Shown piece after piece: positions 21,165-29,534 of a stretch of DNA of 29,534 nt. The DNA is from Hofstenia miamia (lineage: Eukaryota > Xenacoelomorpha > Acoela). The notes below the pieces were generated by a model, which was not told where the DNA came from, made no database searches, and was given only the letters and a program-made list of their open reading frames with translations. The stretch spans positions 999,917 through 1,029,450 of the forward strand of contig SCFE01000001.1 in NCBI GenBank assembly GCA_004352715.1, written 5' to 3'. Made by a program: the position numbers and the translations under genes. How positions within the stretch are numbered: the stretch's first letter is position 1; each line of letters begins with the position of its first letter.

Positions 21165-22211
21165 ATGTTTAACGGTTTTTATTAGAAGTATTAGATACAT
21201 ACAAGTGTTTAACTTGAAAACTTCTTTAAAACAATTATATACATTTTAGTACCATAACTAGATAATTGCTTGGTTTGAAATATGTTATTGAATTTAGTGA
21301 AACATTTTTCATAAATTTTATGAACAATATTTACTCAAAATGATTTTGTGTCGTAGACTCTTTTTAAAATGTTCTTACATCAACAATGGAGCTCTTACAA
21401 AACTTCCGATAAATCTAGTTCATTCCAAGAAGCATATTCTGGGAATGAAATGCGAACTAAATTTGCTCTAAAGTTTAGAAATCTTTATAGCAAATCGTAT
21501 TCATTGGAAATGAAAATAACATGCACTAATTTACAAAAATTAGGTTATTTTTTTAAAAATGTTTTTATCTAATGAAGTTACAAACTTTATTTAAGATTCA
21601 AGATAGGGTCTGAAATGTTCAATAAACGCCGAAAACACTATCATTCTGATTATAGTTTTACTAACCCATACATAATATGAAAGCAATACTACAATTGAAG
21701 AGCATTTAAGTTTACCATTTGTCGGCAATTCCAGACTTCAAAGATACAAAGTGTTTTGTCAATTTTCGAACACTTCTAATGCTATTGAGAAATTCGGCAG
21801 TCTTGGGATATTGACGCATCTAAAGACAAATCTACTCTCATTTAATAATCAGTATTTGTATTAAAACTACTCCTCTGCCAGAAGAACTAGAAGTATTAAC
21901 TAGTTTCAATGAAAATTCCGTAGTTTAATGTCTTTCAAATTCCTCATGTTAAGAGTTCAAAAAGCATTGAGCTATAAAAAGAGTGGGAAGACAACTATTC
22001 TAAGGAATTTCTTTCGTAAATGTGCCATCAAATACCCTGTGCAAAGTCAGAGGTCATACTGCCGTTAACAAATAGTTGCCATTATCAATAATTATAAACG
22101 TTCATTTGTCTTGCACTCATTAAATACAAGTTATTTTACAATTTTGTATTTTTTTAAAAGATATTTGTGTCATTACGTACATATTGCTAAATAAATAATG
22201 AATAAGTTTAG
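21165..22211. other. intron-like sequence with no supported gene
   Basis: The 67-codon frame at 21369-21572 (MFLHQQWSSYKTSDK...) has a somewhat protein-like start but no donor in a workable place and degrades into AT codons, so I leave it uncalled. Nothing else was recognised. Confidence 0.4.
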
Positions 22212-22334
22212 AACCTGTTTATTCTGTTCACATGGAAGAAACGACAAGATCTGAACAAAGGAAGGAAATTGATCCCGCCGGATTTCATCCATCAGTTCCT
22301 CATCAATTTGACAATATTCCTGTTTATTCAAATG
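22212..22334 (+). CDS. candidate internal exon B of an unrecognised host gene
   Basis: A 123-bp segment opens after AAGTTTAG (ending 22211) and closes at a donor, AATG followed by GTAGTA (22335). It begins with 2 nt and ends with 1 nt, so it joins in frame to exon A upstream and exon C downstream. It encodes about 40 residues, including PVYSVHMEETTRSEQRKEID and then PAGFHPSVPHQFDNIPVYSN. A second acceptor, ATGGAAG (ending 22238), keeps the same phase and would drop nine codons, so the exact start is uncertain. Past the donor the frame turns into hydrophobic AT-codon noise, supporting an intron there. No domain is recognised. The peptide is polar and Pro/Ser-rich, probably disordered. Confidence 0.5.
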
Positions 22335-22809
22335 GTAGTAACATTTTGATTGTGTTATTTATATTCTATTACTTGGTTTCTGAGAGATTGAAAGTGTACC
22401 ATTATGCAAATGCCAATATAGGTATTTGAAAGTTTTATTCAAATGAAAGGTAAAATAACAGCTAAATTCTTTCTTATGTATAACAAATAAGGTTTTCTAT
22501 AGTTACAAAACATCATTTATTACATAATATTAAAGAGTTATGATAAACAGACTGTAGCTCTAAACATTATTCTTAGAGACGTAATTATATTTCACACTTA
22601 ATTAGGTTGCTTCTAGTCATTATAAATTTGGACTCCAAATTGAGCATGTTAAGTGGTGGGCATTTGTAAAACTAGAGATAATAATTTAATTGGAATCCAA
22701 GGTGCAATAAGTTGACCAATAAATTGTTTTGATCTAATACTTATTAGGGATCTTCTTTGCCCCCCCCCCGCTCTAACATTATTTTCATAGAACATAGAAT
22801 GTTTGCATT
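22335..22809. other. intron-like sequence with poly-C tract
   Basis: AT-rich sequence holding a run of ten C at 22760-22769 just upstream of the foldback element. No gene is seen. Confidence 0.5.
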
Positions 22810-23100
22810 GAAAACATATATTTAGGCATAACCTTAATTCTAACCCATCAATTTTCTTTGTCAGTAAAACTCAGAGTCATTTGATGTCAATTTTTATAAA
22901 TTCTGTTTTCGTGTAGAATTTGATGTTGCTGCCAAAACTGTATAGCATTTTCCTTGCTATTGATTATCCAAAAAAGTTCCACATTATGAAATACGCGCGA
23001 AAAGTATGACATCACGAATAGACATCAAATGACTGTGTCTTACTGACAAAGAAAATATATGGGTTAGGTTAGGGGTAGGGTTATGCCTAAGTATGTTTTC
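22810..23100. mobile_element. foldback MITE with ~80-bp inverted arms
   Basis: The left arm (22810-22888) and right arm (23021-23100) are inverted copies. Both start GAAAACATA, pass through TTAGGCATAACC, share TTTTCTTTGTCAGTAA and end AGTCATTTGATGTC. The right arm has a telomere-like segment (GGGTTAGGTTAGGGGTAGGG on the plus strand) that is more decayed on the left. The spacer is about 130 bp. There is no coding capacity, so it is a non-autonomous element or foldback repeat. A target duplication is not obvious. Confidence 0.85.
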
Positions 23101-23114
23101 GTAGATATGAAGTT

Positions 23115-23122
23115 ATTGTAAG
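23115..23122. repeat. 8-bp target site duplication, left copy
   Basis: ATTGTAAG precedes the CAGGGC terminus and is repeated exactly at 23948-23955. Confidence 0.9.
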
Positions 23123-23947
23123 CAGGGCTTTCAAATACAATTTTTAAATTTTAACAAAAATTTCAAACTTTCAAATCTAATGAAAAATTCCAAAATTCAA
23201 ATTTCAAACCAAATTTTGAACGCTAAAGAGCCAAGTTTGATAATCAAACTTTGGCAAAATTTACACATCAATACTTTGTTTACTTTTTCCAACATTTTTT
23301 CGGAAAATTATATTGAAAAAAAATTAAAATCAATGTATCCAGTATATTAATATTAAAATTTATTTAATCAATAAGGTAAACAAAACGTTTAACAATCATT
23401 CATTATGGCTTTTATTAATAAATATAACTCTTGAATTTTTTCACCTAACCTAGCATGTTTGATAATTTTACTAACCGTAACCACATTTTGCACTTTGCGA
23501 CTATCATGGCCACATGTGTTCTTCGGGTTTGTTGATTTATTTGAATAAATTAGAAATTATCACATTTTCCAACAGTTTTAAAATTGACAGGGCACTTACT
23601 ATGAATGTGATGTCTCTATGGTATAAGTACAATAATCATATTTTCTTTTCTATATAAACAATATGCTAAGTATGATACATATATGTTCTAGTATAATACT
23701 AAACTTGCAACAAAAATATTGGAAAGATATGCGCATTGTTGTATGTATATTGAATACAACTTAGTTTAATAAATATGCATTTCTTTCGTATGCAAGCATT
23801 ATTTATTAGAAATGTCAACTTGAAATCAATTTTAAACTTTCAAACTTCAAATCAAACTTTGAATTATATAATATTGAAATTTTCACATCAAAGTTTGAAA
23901 GGTATTCAAATTTTAAATTTCATTTTCATCAAACTTTAAAAGCCCTG
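23123..23947. mobile_element. 825-bp non-autonomous hAT element (MITE)
   Basis: The termini are CAGGGCTTTCAAA on the left and, reverse-complemented, CAGGGCTTTTAAA on the right, one mismatch in 13. A perfect 8-bp duplication (ATTGTAAG) flanks the element, the hAT length. Both ends carry clusters of TCAAACTT/AAGTTTGA motifs (about 23150-23260 and 23830-23940), as expected for subterminal transposase binding sites. The interior has no open frame of note. Mobilisation would need a transposase supplied elsewhere in the genome. Confidence 0.9.
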
Positions 23948-23955
23948 ATTGTAAG
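23948..23955. repeat. 8-bp target site duplication, right copy
   Basis: ATTGTAAG after the right terminus, identical to 23115-23122. Confidence 0.9.
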
Positions 23956-25923
23956 GTTCATTACTGTTTCAGCAATTCTCTACTAGAGATGATGCAATTC
24001 TTTTATCGCATTTGCATCGAATTTCGCCGAAATATCGATCAACTCGATGATGAATTACCCAATTAAAAAGTGTAATTTTACAGTGTGCTATTTACATGTA
24101 CATATTTGTGCTGGTTCTCCCAAAAGTTCAAATAGCTAACACGTGTGCGTCTACCAGGACAGCGTTGTAAAGCACTTATGAATTTATGACCGAATCTATT
24201 TTAAAGGAGCATTTTTGCCCTCAATAGAAAAACGCTCTATGTTACAAAAATTCAAAAGTAGGGAATTTTGCATTCATAACAATACAAAAAGGTGTTTTCG
24301 TTTTATCATTACATATTTAAGAAATTTCCAAAAGCTTGCTAATTCTTAGATAAAAAATAGCAATATGCCATAACTTCGTGATCTACAAGAAGTTTAAAGT
24401 AAAACTACCCTATGTGCGCAATATGTCATTTTGCCATATAATGACACCATTTAAGTATGCAGCAATGACAGTATGCCAGTAGAATATATGAGGCATTTTA
24501 CTCATTAGATACAGTATCGATTGTGTTCTTTATTGTCAGTGTCAGTAGCATTGTCAGCTTACATTAAATATCCAAATTTATTGAAAAAGTCCTTCATAGA
24601 GTACATGTCACCAACTTTGTTGGAATACTCGTCACAATAACAATAATTCACCATGTTTATAAACTCGTGTTAGAATCAACACATGCACATTGTTCAGAAG
24701 TCCAGCAAGTGTATTAATAGAAGCTATCTCTTCTGTTTTCGTTAGAAATTTGTTAAAAACCCAGCGTTATTGTTTAAAGTAAGTCTTCGCGGGGGTTTGA
24801 CGTAAGTAATCTCATGGAAGAATATCAATATTTTCTTAAGATATTCACCTTCATGACATTTCGTAATAGCACTTATTAAACGGTCTGAAATGTCTTAGTT
24901 TTTTCACAATCTTAGATAAATTATATAAATGTAACAGTCACGTACTTTGTACTTTGTATGTTTGTATTCAGAATTAATAAAGGTTTTTGTTCGTTGCAAT
25001 ACCTGTCTTTTTTACTTAAAACATTTACTCATACGTAGTACGCCATGTTAATATCATAACTTTAACAGTCGTCAGTTTCAAATTGAAATCTTATCAAGAA
25101 CTTCAATTCATCTATGAATTAGCATTATATCGTTATATGGTAGCGCAAGCTGCTTTGACAATTAAGATCAAAACCAATGCATCAATCAGAATATTATTGC
25201 TATTCATTCAAAGCTCAATCGTTTTTACTATTAAGTAGCGTTTTTTTACGTTTAGTTTCAAAATGCTGTAAAGAAACAAAGAACTTCCTAGTTCCATTGT
25301 CTTAGTTTGACGCTTTCATACCACGTATTTATCAGATATTGACATGACGAAAAACTTTGATGCACATCATTTTTGGGATTTTCGAAACCGAAGGGGGCCA
25401 TTTATCTGAAAATCACATAAATATAAAGCAGCTAGCTATTTGCAGACATAAATATCATCAAACCACCTAAGTTCAGCAAGAGAATCCAATATTAATGGAA
25501 GTTTAAATGGTCAGTCTTACTTGTAAAACCAAAAAATTAAGAGTACCGGTGTTTTACGCCCATAATTTTAACTGATTACACGAAAAAATTGACTCTAGCT
25601 TTATATATGAGATTAGTAGACTGCAAATAGAAAAGCTTTCTTTACAGTAAACATTGAAATATGCACATAGGGCGTTTTTTCATTAGATTGCAGATTTGTA
25701 CAAATAATTCAAAACTTTCTCTAGTTTTTCATGCATCAAGTCGTAGTAAATAGCATTATCACATTGAAATCGCAATGTCTTTAAAACCTCTTGCATAACC
25801 CACTCCGATTCCAAAACTTTTCCTCGTTATTTTCTGGGGTATTTCGTTACTCAAGAATTTATAATGCCATTAAATCAATATAATGCTTAGGTATTAATTT
25901 AAAATACAAAATTATTTTGAAAT
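23956..25923. other. intron-like sequence with no supported gene
   Basis: Unassigned AT-rich DNA. Near 24940-25010 there is a CTTTGTACTTTGTATG repeat followed by AATTAATAAAGG and a T-rich tail, which resembles a polyadenylation region such as the end of an LTR or retroelement. No partner repeat was found. Confidence 0.4.
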
Positions 25924-25989
25924 AGACAGATAGATAGATAGATAGATAGACAGATGGATGGATACAGATGAATGGATAAACAGATAGAT
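25924..25989. repeat. (GATA)n / GACA / GGAT tetranucleotide array
   Basis: Tandem GATA units grade into GACA, GATG and GGAT variants. The minus-strand frame across it (25859-26077) is Ser-Ile-Tyr-Leu repeat noise from the array. Confidence 0.95.
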
Positions 25990-26059
25990 AATGTAAAGGT
26001 GTTAAATATTTTCTTAAACTTTCATTTTCATTTACTTCAACTGTTCTGTACACATGCTG

Positions 26060-26640
26060 CTTCGGCCAGTTTGTCATGATTATTGCTTGTTACTGTGATG
26101 ATATGGTTAGTACTTCTGTTTCTTTCTTCAATAAGACTGTTTTTATCTCTTTTTTGCAATTACAATCTATCTACATTTTTTATTAAGTTGAATTCTCTCT
26201 TTGCTGTAGAGTATTTTAAGCTGTTATGATTAGTGTTTTACTTGTCTTTAGGCTGTTTTGACTATTTTGGATTGAGACTTTGAGTATTTTTCTTTTAATT
26301 GTTTCCCATTTTGACTTTCCCGTCCTCAAGATGTTTATTTTTTGTCTACTATCCTAATACTTGTGTGCTTCCCTACTTACATCCATCTAGCGGCCACGTT
26401 TTTTCTCCTATATTCATCAATTGCAGCACACCTAGCTACTCGAAGACCAAAACAAGCATTTGAATTACCTTCTCGTATCTCTTTATCTTTATTTACTTCT
26501 GCAGACTATCTAGTTTGAAGCTGCATACAACTTTAGATCGTCAATATACCATAGTTGGTTCCATGCTCTATTGACCTTCTCTAGCATGCCCAATCCGTCT
26601 TCTTCAGCTTTTCTGTGACCATGGGTCATTCATGATCGGA
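26060..26640 (-). pseudogene. non-LTR reverse transcriptase relic, minus strand
   Basis: The minus strand contains EEDGLGMLEKVNRAWNQLW joined in frame to YIDDLKLYAASN (26548-26513). YIDDLKLYA matches the catalytic YMDD-LKLY motif of invertebrate non-LTR RTs of the type seen at 7440-8300. Downstream, in broken frames, come a GKSKWE-like stretch and NSQNSLKTSKTLIITA (about 26230-26270), where the family has its 'YLGI.E' and following region. Many stops are present. The pyrimidine-rich plus strand from 26100 to 26620 marks the extent. Only the palm and post-palm part can be recognised. Confidence 0.5.
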
Positions 26641-27084
26641 AACTTTAGGGTGTCATGCTCTCGATATTAAAGTCAACTTTGGCTTGTGCAAGATTCTTGG
26701 CATTTTTGACAATAGTTATGACAATAGTTTGGCACTGCAGGACCAATAGTTAAAATTTATTCATAACTTTTATACTTTCATTTTAGACTGTTTCATGCTT
26801 TAACAAACGCCTACTGGGGTGCTCTCCTCAGCATTCATGTCATTTCTAACCACGTTCACAATTAGTGTATTTATTATCAATTTGTGCCTTTGCAAATACT
26901 GAATTAAAATAACTACAAGCAAGTACTTCCATTTTTCGTGTTTATTTAAGTATACAAGCTGGAAGACGATATAAGTATACATAGGGTTTTCAAAAAATTT
27001 ATTAATCCGAAAAATTTGTTTAATTAAATTTTAAAGCTCGATGACAACATCATAGCATCTACATTGATTTTCATAAACTTTTAG
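26641..27084. other. intron-like sequence with no supported gene
   Basis: The minus-strand frame at 26800-26982 ends in a more protein-like VNVVRNDMNAEESTPVGVC and could be more of the RT relic, but I cannot match it. Otherwise AT-rich. Confidence 0.4.
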
Positions 27085-27427
27085 AATGTACAGATTTTCC
27101 CAATCGAGGACCCTCTCCTGTGCCTGAAAAACAGCGCATGTTCCCCAATATCAAAGAAAACAATCCCTCGTTTCCTGTTTACACCAAAATTAGTACCACA
27201 AGAGTCGAAAATATAAGCTACAATGTTTCTGGTGGAACACAAAAGAAACATCAATCAGAAACTCAAAAAGTGTCATCAAAATTCTCAAACACAGACACGG
27301 ATGGAACTGAATTTGATTGGACTACGTACTTGGATGTAGCGCCCTTTAAATATGAACACATTTCTGTGAGACAGCAAGGATGTCTTCTGACTATCACTGC
27401 AATAAACGATGACAATTCCGATTCATG
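27085..27427 (+). CDS. candidate internal exon C (343 bp) of an unrecognised host gene
   Basis: This is the largest convincing coding segment. It opens after AAACTTTTAG (acceptor ending 27084; a second in-phase acceptor, TGTACAG, ends at 27093) and closes at a donor, CATG followed by GTAAAA (27428). It starts with 2 nt and ends with 2 nt of split codons, giving 113 full codons without a stop. Recognisable stretches are PSPVPEKQRMFPNIKENNP, FPVYTKISTTRVENISYNVS, a Lys/Gln/Ser-rich linker, and FDWTTYLDVAPFKYEHISV followed by RQQGCLLTITAINDDNSDS. The first two thirds look disordered. The last third has an alternating hydrophobic pattern that could be a folded strand-rich piece. No signal peptide or membrane segment. 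The minus frame at 27263-27466 is its shadow. No family is recognised. Confidence 0.65.
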
Positions 27428-28329
27428 GTAAAATTTATTTTCTAATAATAGCAACGCTTTCGACATTGATTGAATGACATGTAATTTTGGTTACAAATAT
27501 CAAATTAAAAATACACAATTGCAATTCAATCGACACCTTCTTCAAACTTCCACCTCATTATTCCATGGAATTGCATTTGACAAATTGGGTGCATGAGAAA
27601 AATAAGACTATACTTTTGCAATCCCAACTTTCTGAGCTACCATTCATTTCAATATCTTTAACCAATTCATACTTGATTATTCCAAGCTCACTTCTTAAAA
27701 TTTCTTAAATAGCATGCGTGGAAGTTTTGATTTTAACTGTAGATTGTATGTAACGTATACAATACAGATTCTATTGGATATGATGTGTTCGTACCGAGGA
27801 ATAAATAGACAGGACTCGCAGTTTCACAATTAATGGTATAATTTCTTTTTAAGCTCGTTGGTTATTGTCTAAATTTCCTGGAAACTACAACTTTGTTCAC
27901 AATTTTTCAGACTTCAATTATATAGGTTAACAACAAAGTTTAAGAGAGTATGCATGATATAGCGTTGCTTTGAAAAAAATTGAATTTTTGATGAATAAAA
28001 TTGCAAGGGTTTTAGACTAAGAATTCTTAATTATCGAAAAAGCTGTGAACGTAGTTGGATGCATTGACGCGAATTACTGAATTTTGAAGTTATTGTATAA
28101 GATTTTGTTAGATCAATTCTATGTAACACAAATGAATAATTTCCTTAAGTAAAATGAAATTAGTATTCAACGTTCAACCAATACCAGTTAAAAAAATTTT
28201 TCTTTGCAATGATAACTTAAGATATATCAATGCAATTTAATATAGCGAATTTAGCGTACTCTAAACATCAATTTTTTTATTTCACTAAAATATAATTTTA
28301 AAAAATTAATTTATCATATGTTACCCTGA

Positions 28330-28331
<2 letters not shown>
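27428..28331. other. intron-like sequence
   Basis: AT-rich DNA after the exon C donor. The frame 27487-27708 (starting MVTNIKLKIHNCNS) has no splice support or motif. No repeat or RNA gene was recognised. Confidence 0.45.

Positions 28332-28364
<33 letters not shown>
28332..28364. repeat. (TA)n microsatellite
   Basis: Pure TA run of about 30 bp. Confidence 0.95.
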
Positions 28365-28365
<1 letters not shown>

Positions 28366-28439
28366 TTCTAACAATGGCAAACTAGTACCTAATTATAAAA
28401 TGTCTTCTTATTCCAATATATGACTTCATAGGATACATT

Positions 28440-28440
28440 N

Positions 28441-28473
<33 letters not shown>
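28440..28473. repeat. single N and (TA)n microsatellite
   Basis: One ambiguous base at 28440 is followed by a TA run that ends exactly where the mariner-type element begins. The last TA serves as its target site. Confidence 0.92.
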
Positions 28474-28476
<3 letters not shown>

Positions 28477-29018
28477 GGTGGGCCAAAAAAATTTTACCAC
28501 TTTTTATATTCCAACCATTTTCAAAATTACTAAAATTTTTTATTCATTTTCACAAATATCAAAAACAACACTGAATTCTCACCCCAATGGATCGAGACCA
28601 ATATACTGTGGAGGAGAGAGAAAGATCGTAGAAGCATATTTTGAATTAAAATCGATAACCTGCAGACTACTTCCTATGGGGGTACCTGAAGGAGAGAGTG
28701 TACTACAAAAACCCACAGATCATTGATGCTCTGAAGACCAACATCCGTCAGGAAATTCGAAGAATCCCTTTTGAGATGTGCGGCAATGTCATCACAAACT
28801 TCAATGTGCGTGTTGGAGCTGTAATCCACAGAAGAAGAGCCTGGATTGAGCATGTCATCAATTATTGAACTGTGTAGGAAACAAGAGACAAAGTGAGAAG
28901 ACTTTATCAAATTTTAATTTGATACTTTTGTTAAAAATCTGTAAAGAAATTTCGAATAAATGTTCATTTTGAAAACTTGTGTATGATTAAAAGTGGTAAC
29001 ATTTTTTGGCCCACACTG
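28474..29018 (+). mobile_element. mariner/Tc1-type element, 545 bp, internally deleted
   Basis: The left end CAGGGTGGGCCAAAAAAATT continues TTACCACTTTTTA. It is matched by the reverse complement of the right end, CAGTGTGGGCCAAAAAATGT, continuing TACCACTTTTA, so the element has inverted termini of about 31 bp with a few mismatches. TA flanks both sides (28472-28473 and 29019-29020). The interior keeps the beginning and the end of a transposase but has lost the catalytic middle. It was inserted into or beside a (TA)n array in the last intron of the candidate host gene. Confidence 0.92.
28587..28868 (+). pseudogene. deleted, frameshifted transposase of the 28474-29018 element
   Basis: The start ATG at 28587 reads MDRDQYTVEER, then a frameshift moves to KIVEAYFELKSITC, together the N-terminal helix-turn-helix opening of this transposase type. 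After a deletion, another frame (28686-28868) gives LKERVYYKNPQIIDALKTNI and then RQEIRRIPFEMCGNVITNF, ending RRRAWIEHVINY-stop. This is the C-terminal block that follows the W-G-x-x-K motif in mariner/Tc1 transposases. The DD and third acidic catalytic positions are all missing. About 85 of an expected 330-350 residues remain. The minus frame 28674-28910 is a shadow. Confidence 0.85.
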
Positions 29019-29242
29019 TATAATCAGTTTTGTGTGTGTACAGCCAATGAAAACGGGATTTTCCGGTTAACAGCAAATAGCTTCATTAAGCTGAAAGTTG
29101 TCTTGGAACTAAATATGTTTTTCAACTTGTAGAGAATATCCGCCAGCAGAATATAATCCTTGTCGATTGAATTTGTTGAAAGTGCTTTTTGTGCCTATAC
29201 CTTGCACATACATATACGCACAATCTAAAATTCCTATTTTAG

Positions 29243-29290
29243 GTGTATTGCAACGCCTGAAATTTCTGACATCAATACACTGGATTTGAG
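29243..29290 (+). CDS. candidate small internal exon D of the host gene
   Basis: A 48-bp segment lies between a good acceptor (ATTCCTATTTTAG, ending 29242) and a good donor (TTGAG followed by GTACAA at 29291). Its first base completes the TG left by exon C to make TGG (Trp). The frame then reads CIATPEISDINTLDL and leaves 2 nt. It is short, so open-frame evidence alone is weak. The strength comes from both splice sites and phase agreement with exon C. The downstream exon would be beyond the window. Confidence 0.4.
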
Positions 29291-29499
29291 GTACAAAGAC
29301 GAGCAGCTAATGATTTCAATCAACTTTCATAGATCTCGCATTGCTCAAATAAAGCAATAACTGTTAGGACTAACCCGGTGCAATGGATTTCAAAAGCACA
29401 CTTATATGCTTAACCCAATGCAAAATTTACAATGTTTTCAAGTTGATTTATGTCATTCAATTTTAACTGAATAATTTAATAATTTAAATTTATGTAGTG

Positions 29500-29503
<4 letters not shown>

Positions 29504-29534
<31 letters not shown>
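29504..29534. repeat. (TA)n microsatellite at the window end
   Basis: TA run continuing to the last base, so its true length is not visible. Confidence 0.95.

Noticed and set aside
21369-21572. 67-codon plus-strand frame as an additional host exon
   Set aside because: No donor or phase-compatible acceptor was found, and the second half is AT-codon noise.
22760-23955. CRISPR-like or prokaryotic defence arrangement
   Set aside because: The repeats here are transposon arms and subterminal motifs, there are no regularly spaced identical repeats, and the window is eukaryotic in character.
24940-25010. Solo LTR ending near AATAAA
   Set aside because: No matching TG...CA ends, target duplication or second copy could be seen in the window.
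25859-26077. 72-codon minus-strand frame
   Set aside because: Its middle is a translation of the GATA array, and nothing else in it resembles a protein family.
27263-27466. 67-codon minus-strand frame overlapping exon C
   Set aside because: It is the antisense shadow of the better supported plus-strand exon.
28674-28910. 78-codon minus-strand frame in the mariner-type element
   Set aside because: The plus strand encodes the recognisable transposase C-terminus at the same place.

Overview
The window looks like A+T-rich, non-coding-dominated animal nuclear DNA. Intron-like sequence is interspersed with (TA)n microsatellites, a GATA array and the relics of at least eight transposon families. 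No rRNA, tRNA, operon or prokaryote-style gene density is visible. The mixture of hAT, Tc1/mariner, piggyBac-like and non-LTR retrotransposon remains, with abundant TA arrays, fits an invertebrate such as a mollusc or arthropod. I cannot fix the phylum from sequence alone. Short runs of N at 3564-3574 and 28440, next to TA arrays, mark assembly gaps. Host gene: four plus-strand segments (about 14057-14203, 22212-22334, 27085-27427, 29243-29290) behave like consecutive internal exons of one gene. Each has an AG acceptor and a GT donor, and the reading frame passes through all three junctions (phase 1, phase 1, phase 2), giving about 219 open codons. The product is polar and Ser/Thr/Asn-rich, and I do not recognise it. 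Introns of about 8.0, 4.75 and 1.8 kb hold most of the transposons. A possible earlier exon end lies at position 31. Layout: 1-1920 is AT-rich with two TA arrays. 1923-2464 is a Tc1/mariner-type element. 2466-4570 is unassigned AT-rich DNA with an N gap inside a TA array. 4572-6330 holds two related palindromes, a GC-richer island and a piggyBac-like transposase relic. 7430-9440 holds decayed non-LTR reverse transcriptase pieces of two kinds. 11121-11850 holds a long-loop hairpin and two opposed mariner-type fragments. 12107-12152 is a GC-rich transposon-like terminus. 15441-16885 is a hAT element with a perfect 8-bp target duplication and a nested Tc1-like relic. 19195-21133 is a hAT (ZMYM1/DUF4371-type) relic lying between TA arrays. 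22810-23100 is a foldback MITE with telomere-like arms, followed 22 bp later by an 825-bp hAT MITE (23123-23947) with a perfect 8-bp target duplication. 25924-25989 is a GATA array. 26060-26640 is a minus-strand RT relic. 28474-29018 is a deleted mariner-type element with inverted ends and a TA target site. No element looks capable of autonomous transposition. The undescribed item most worth following is the split host gene, along with the well-delimited non-autonomous elements lodged in its introns.
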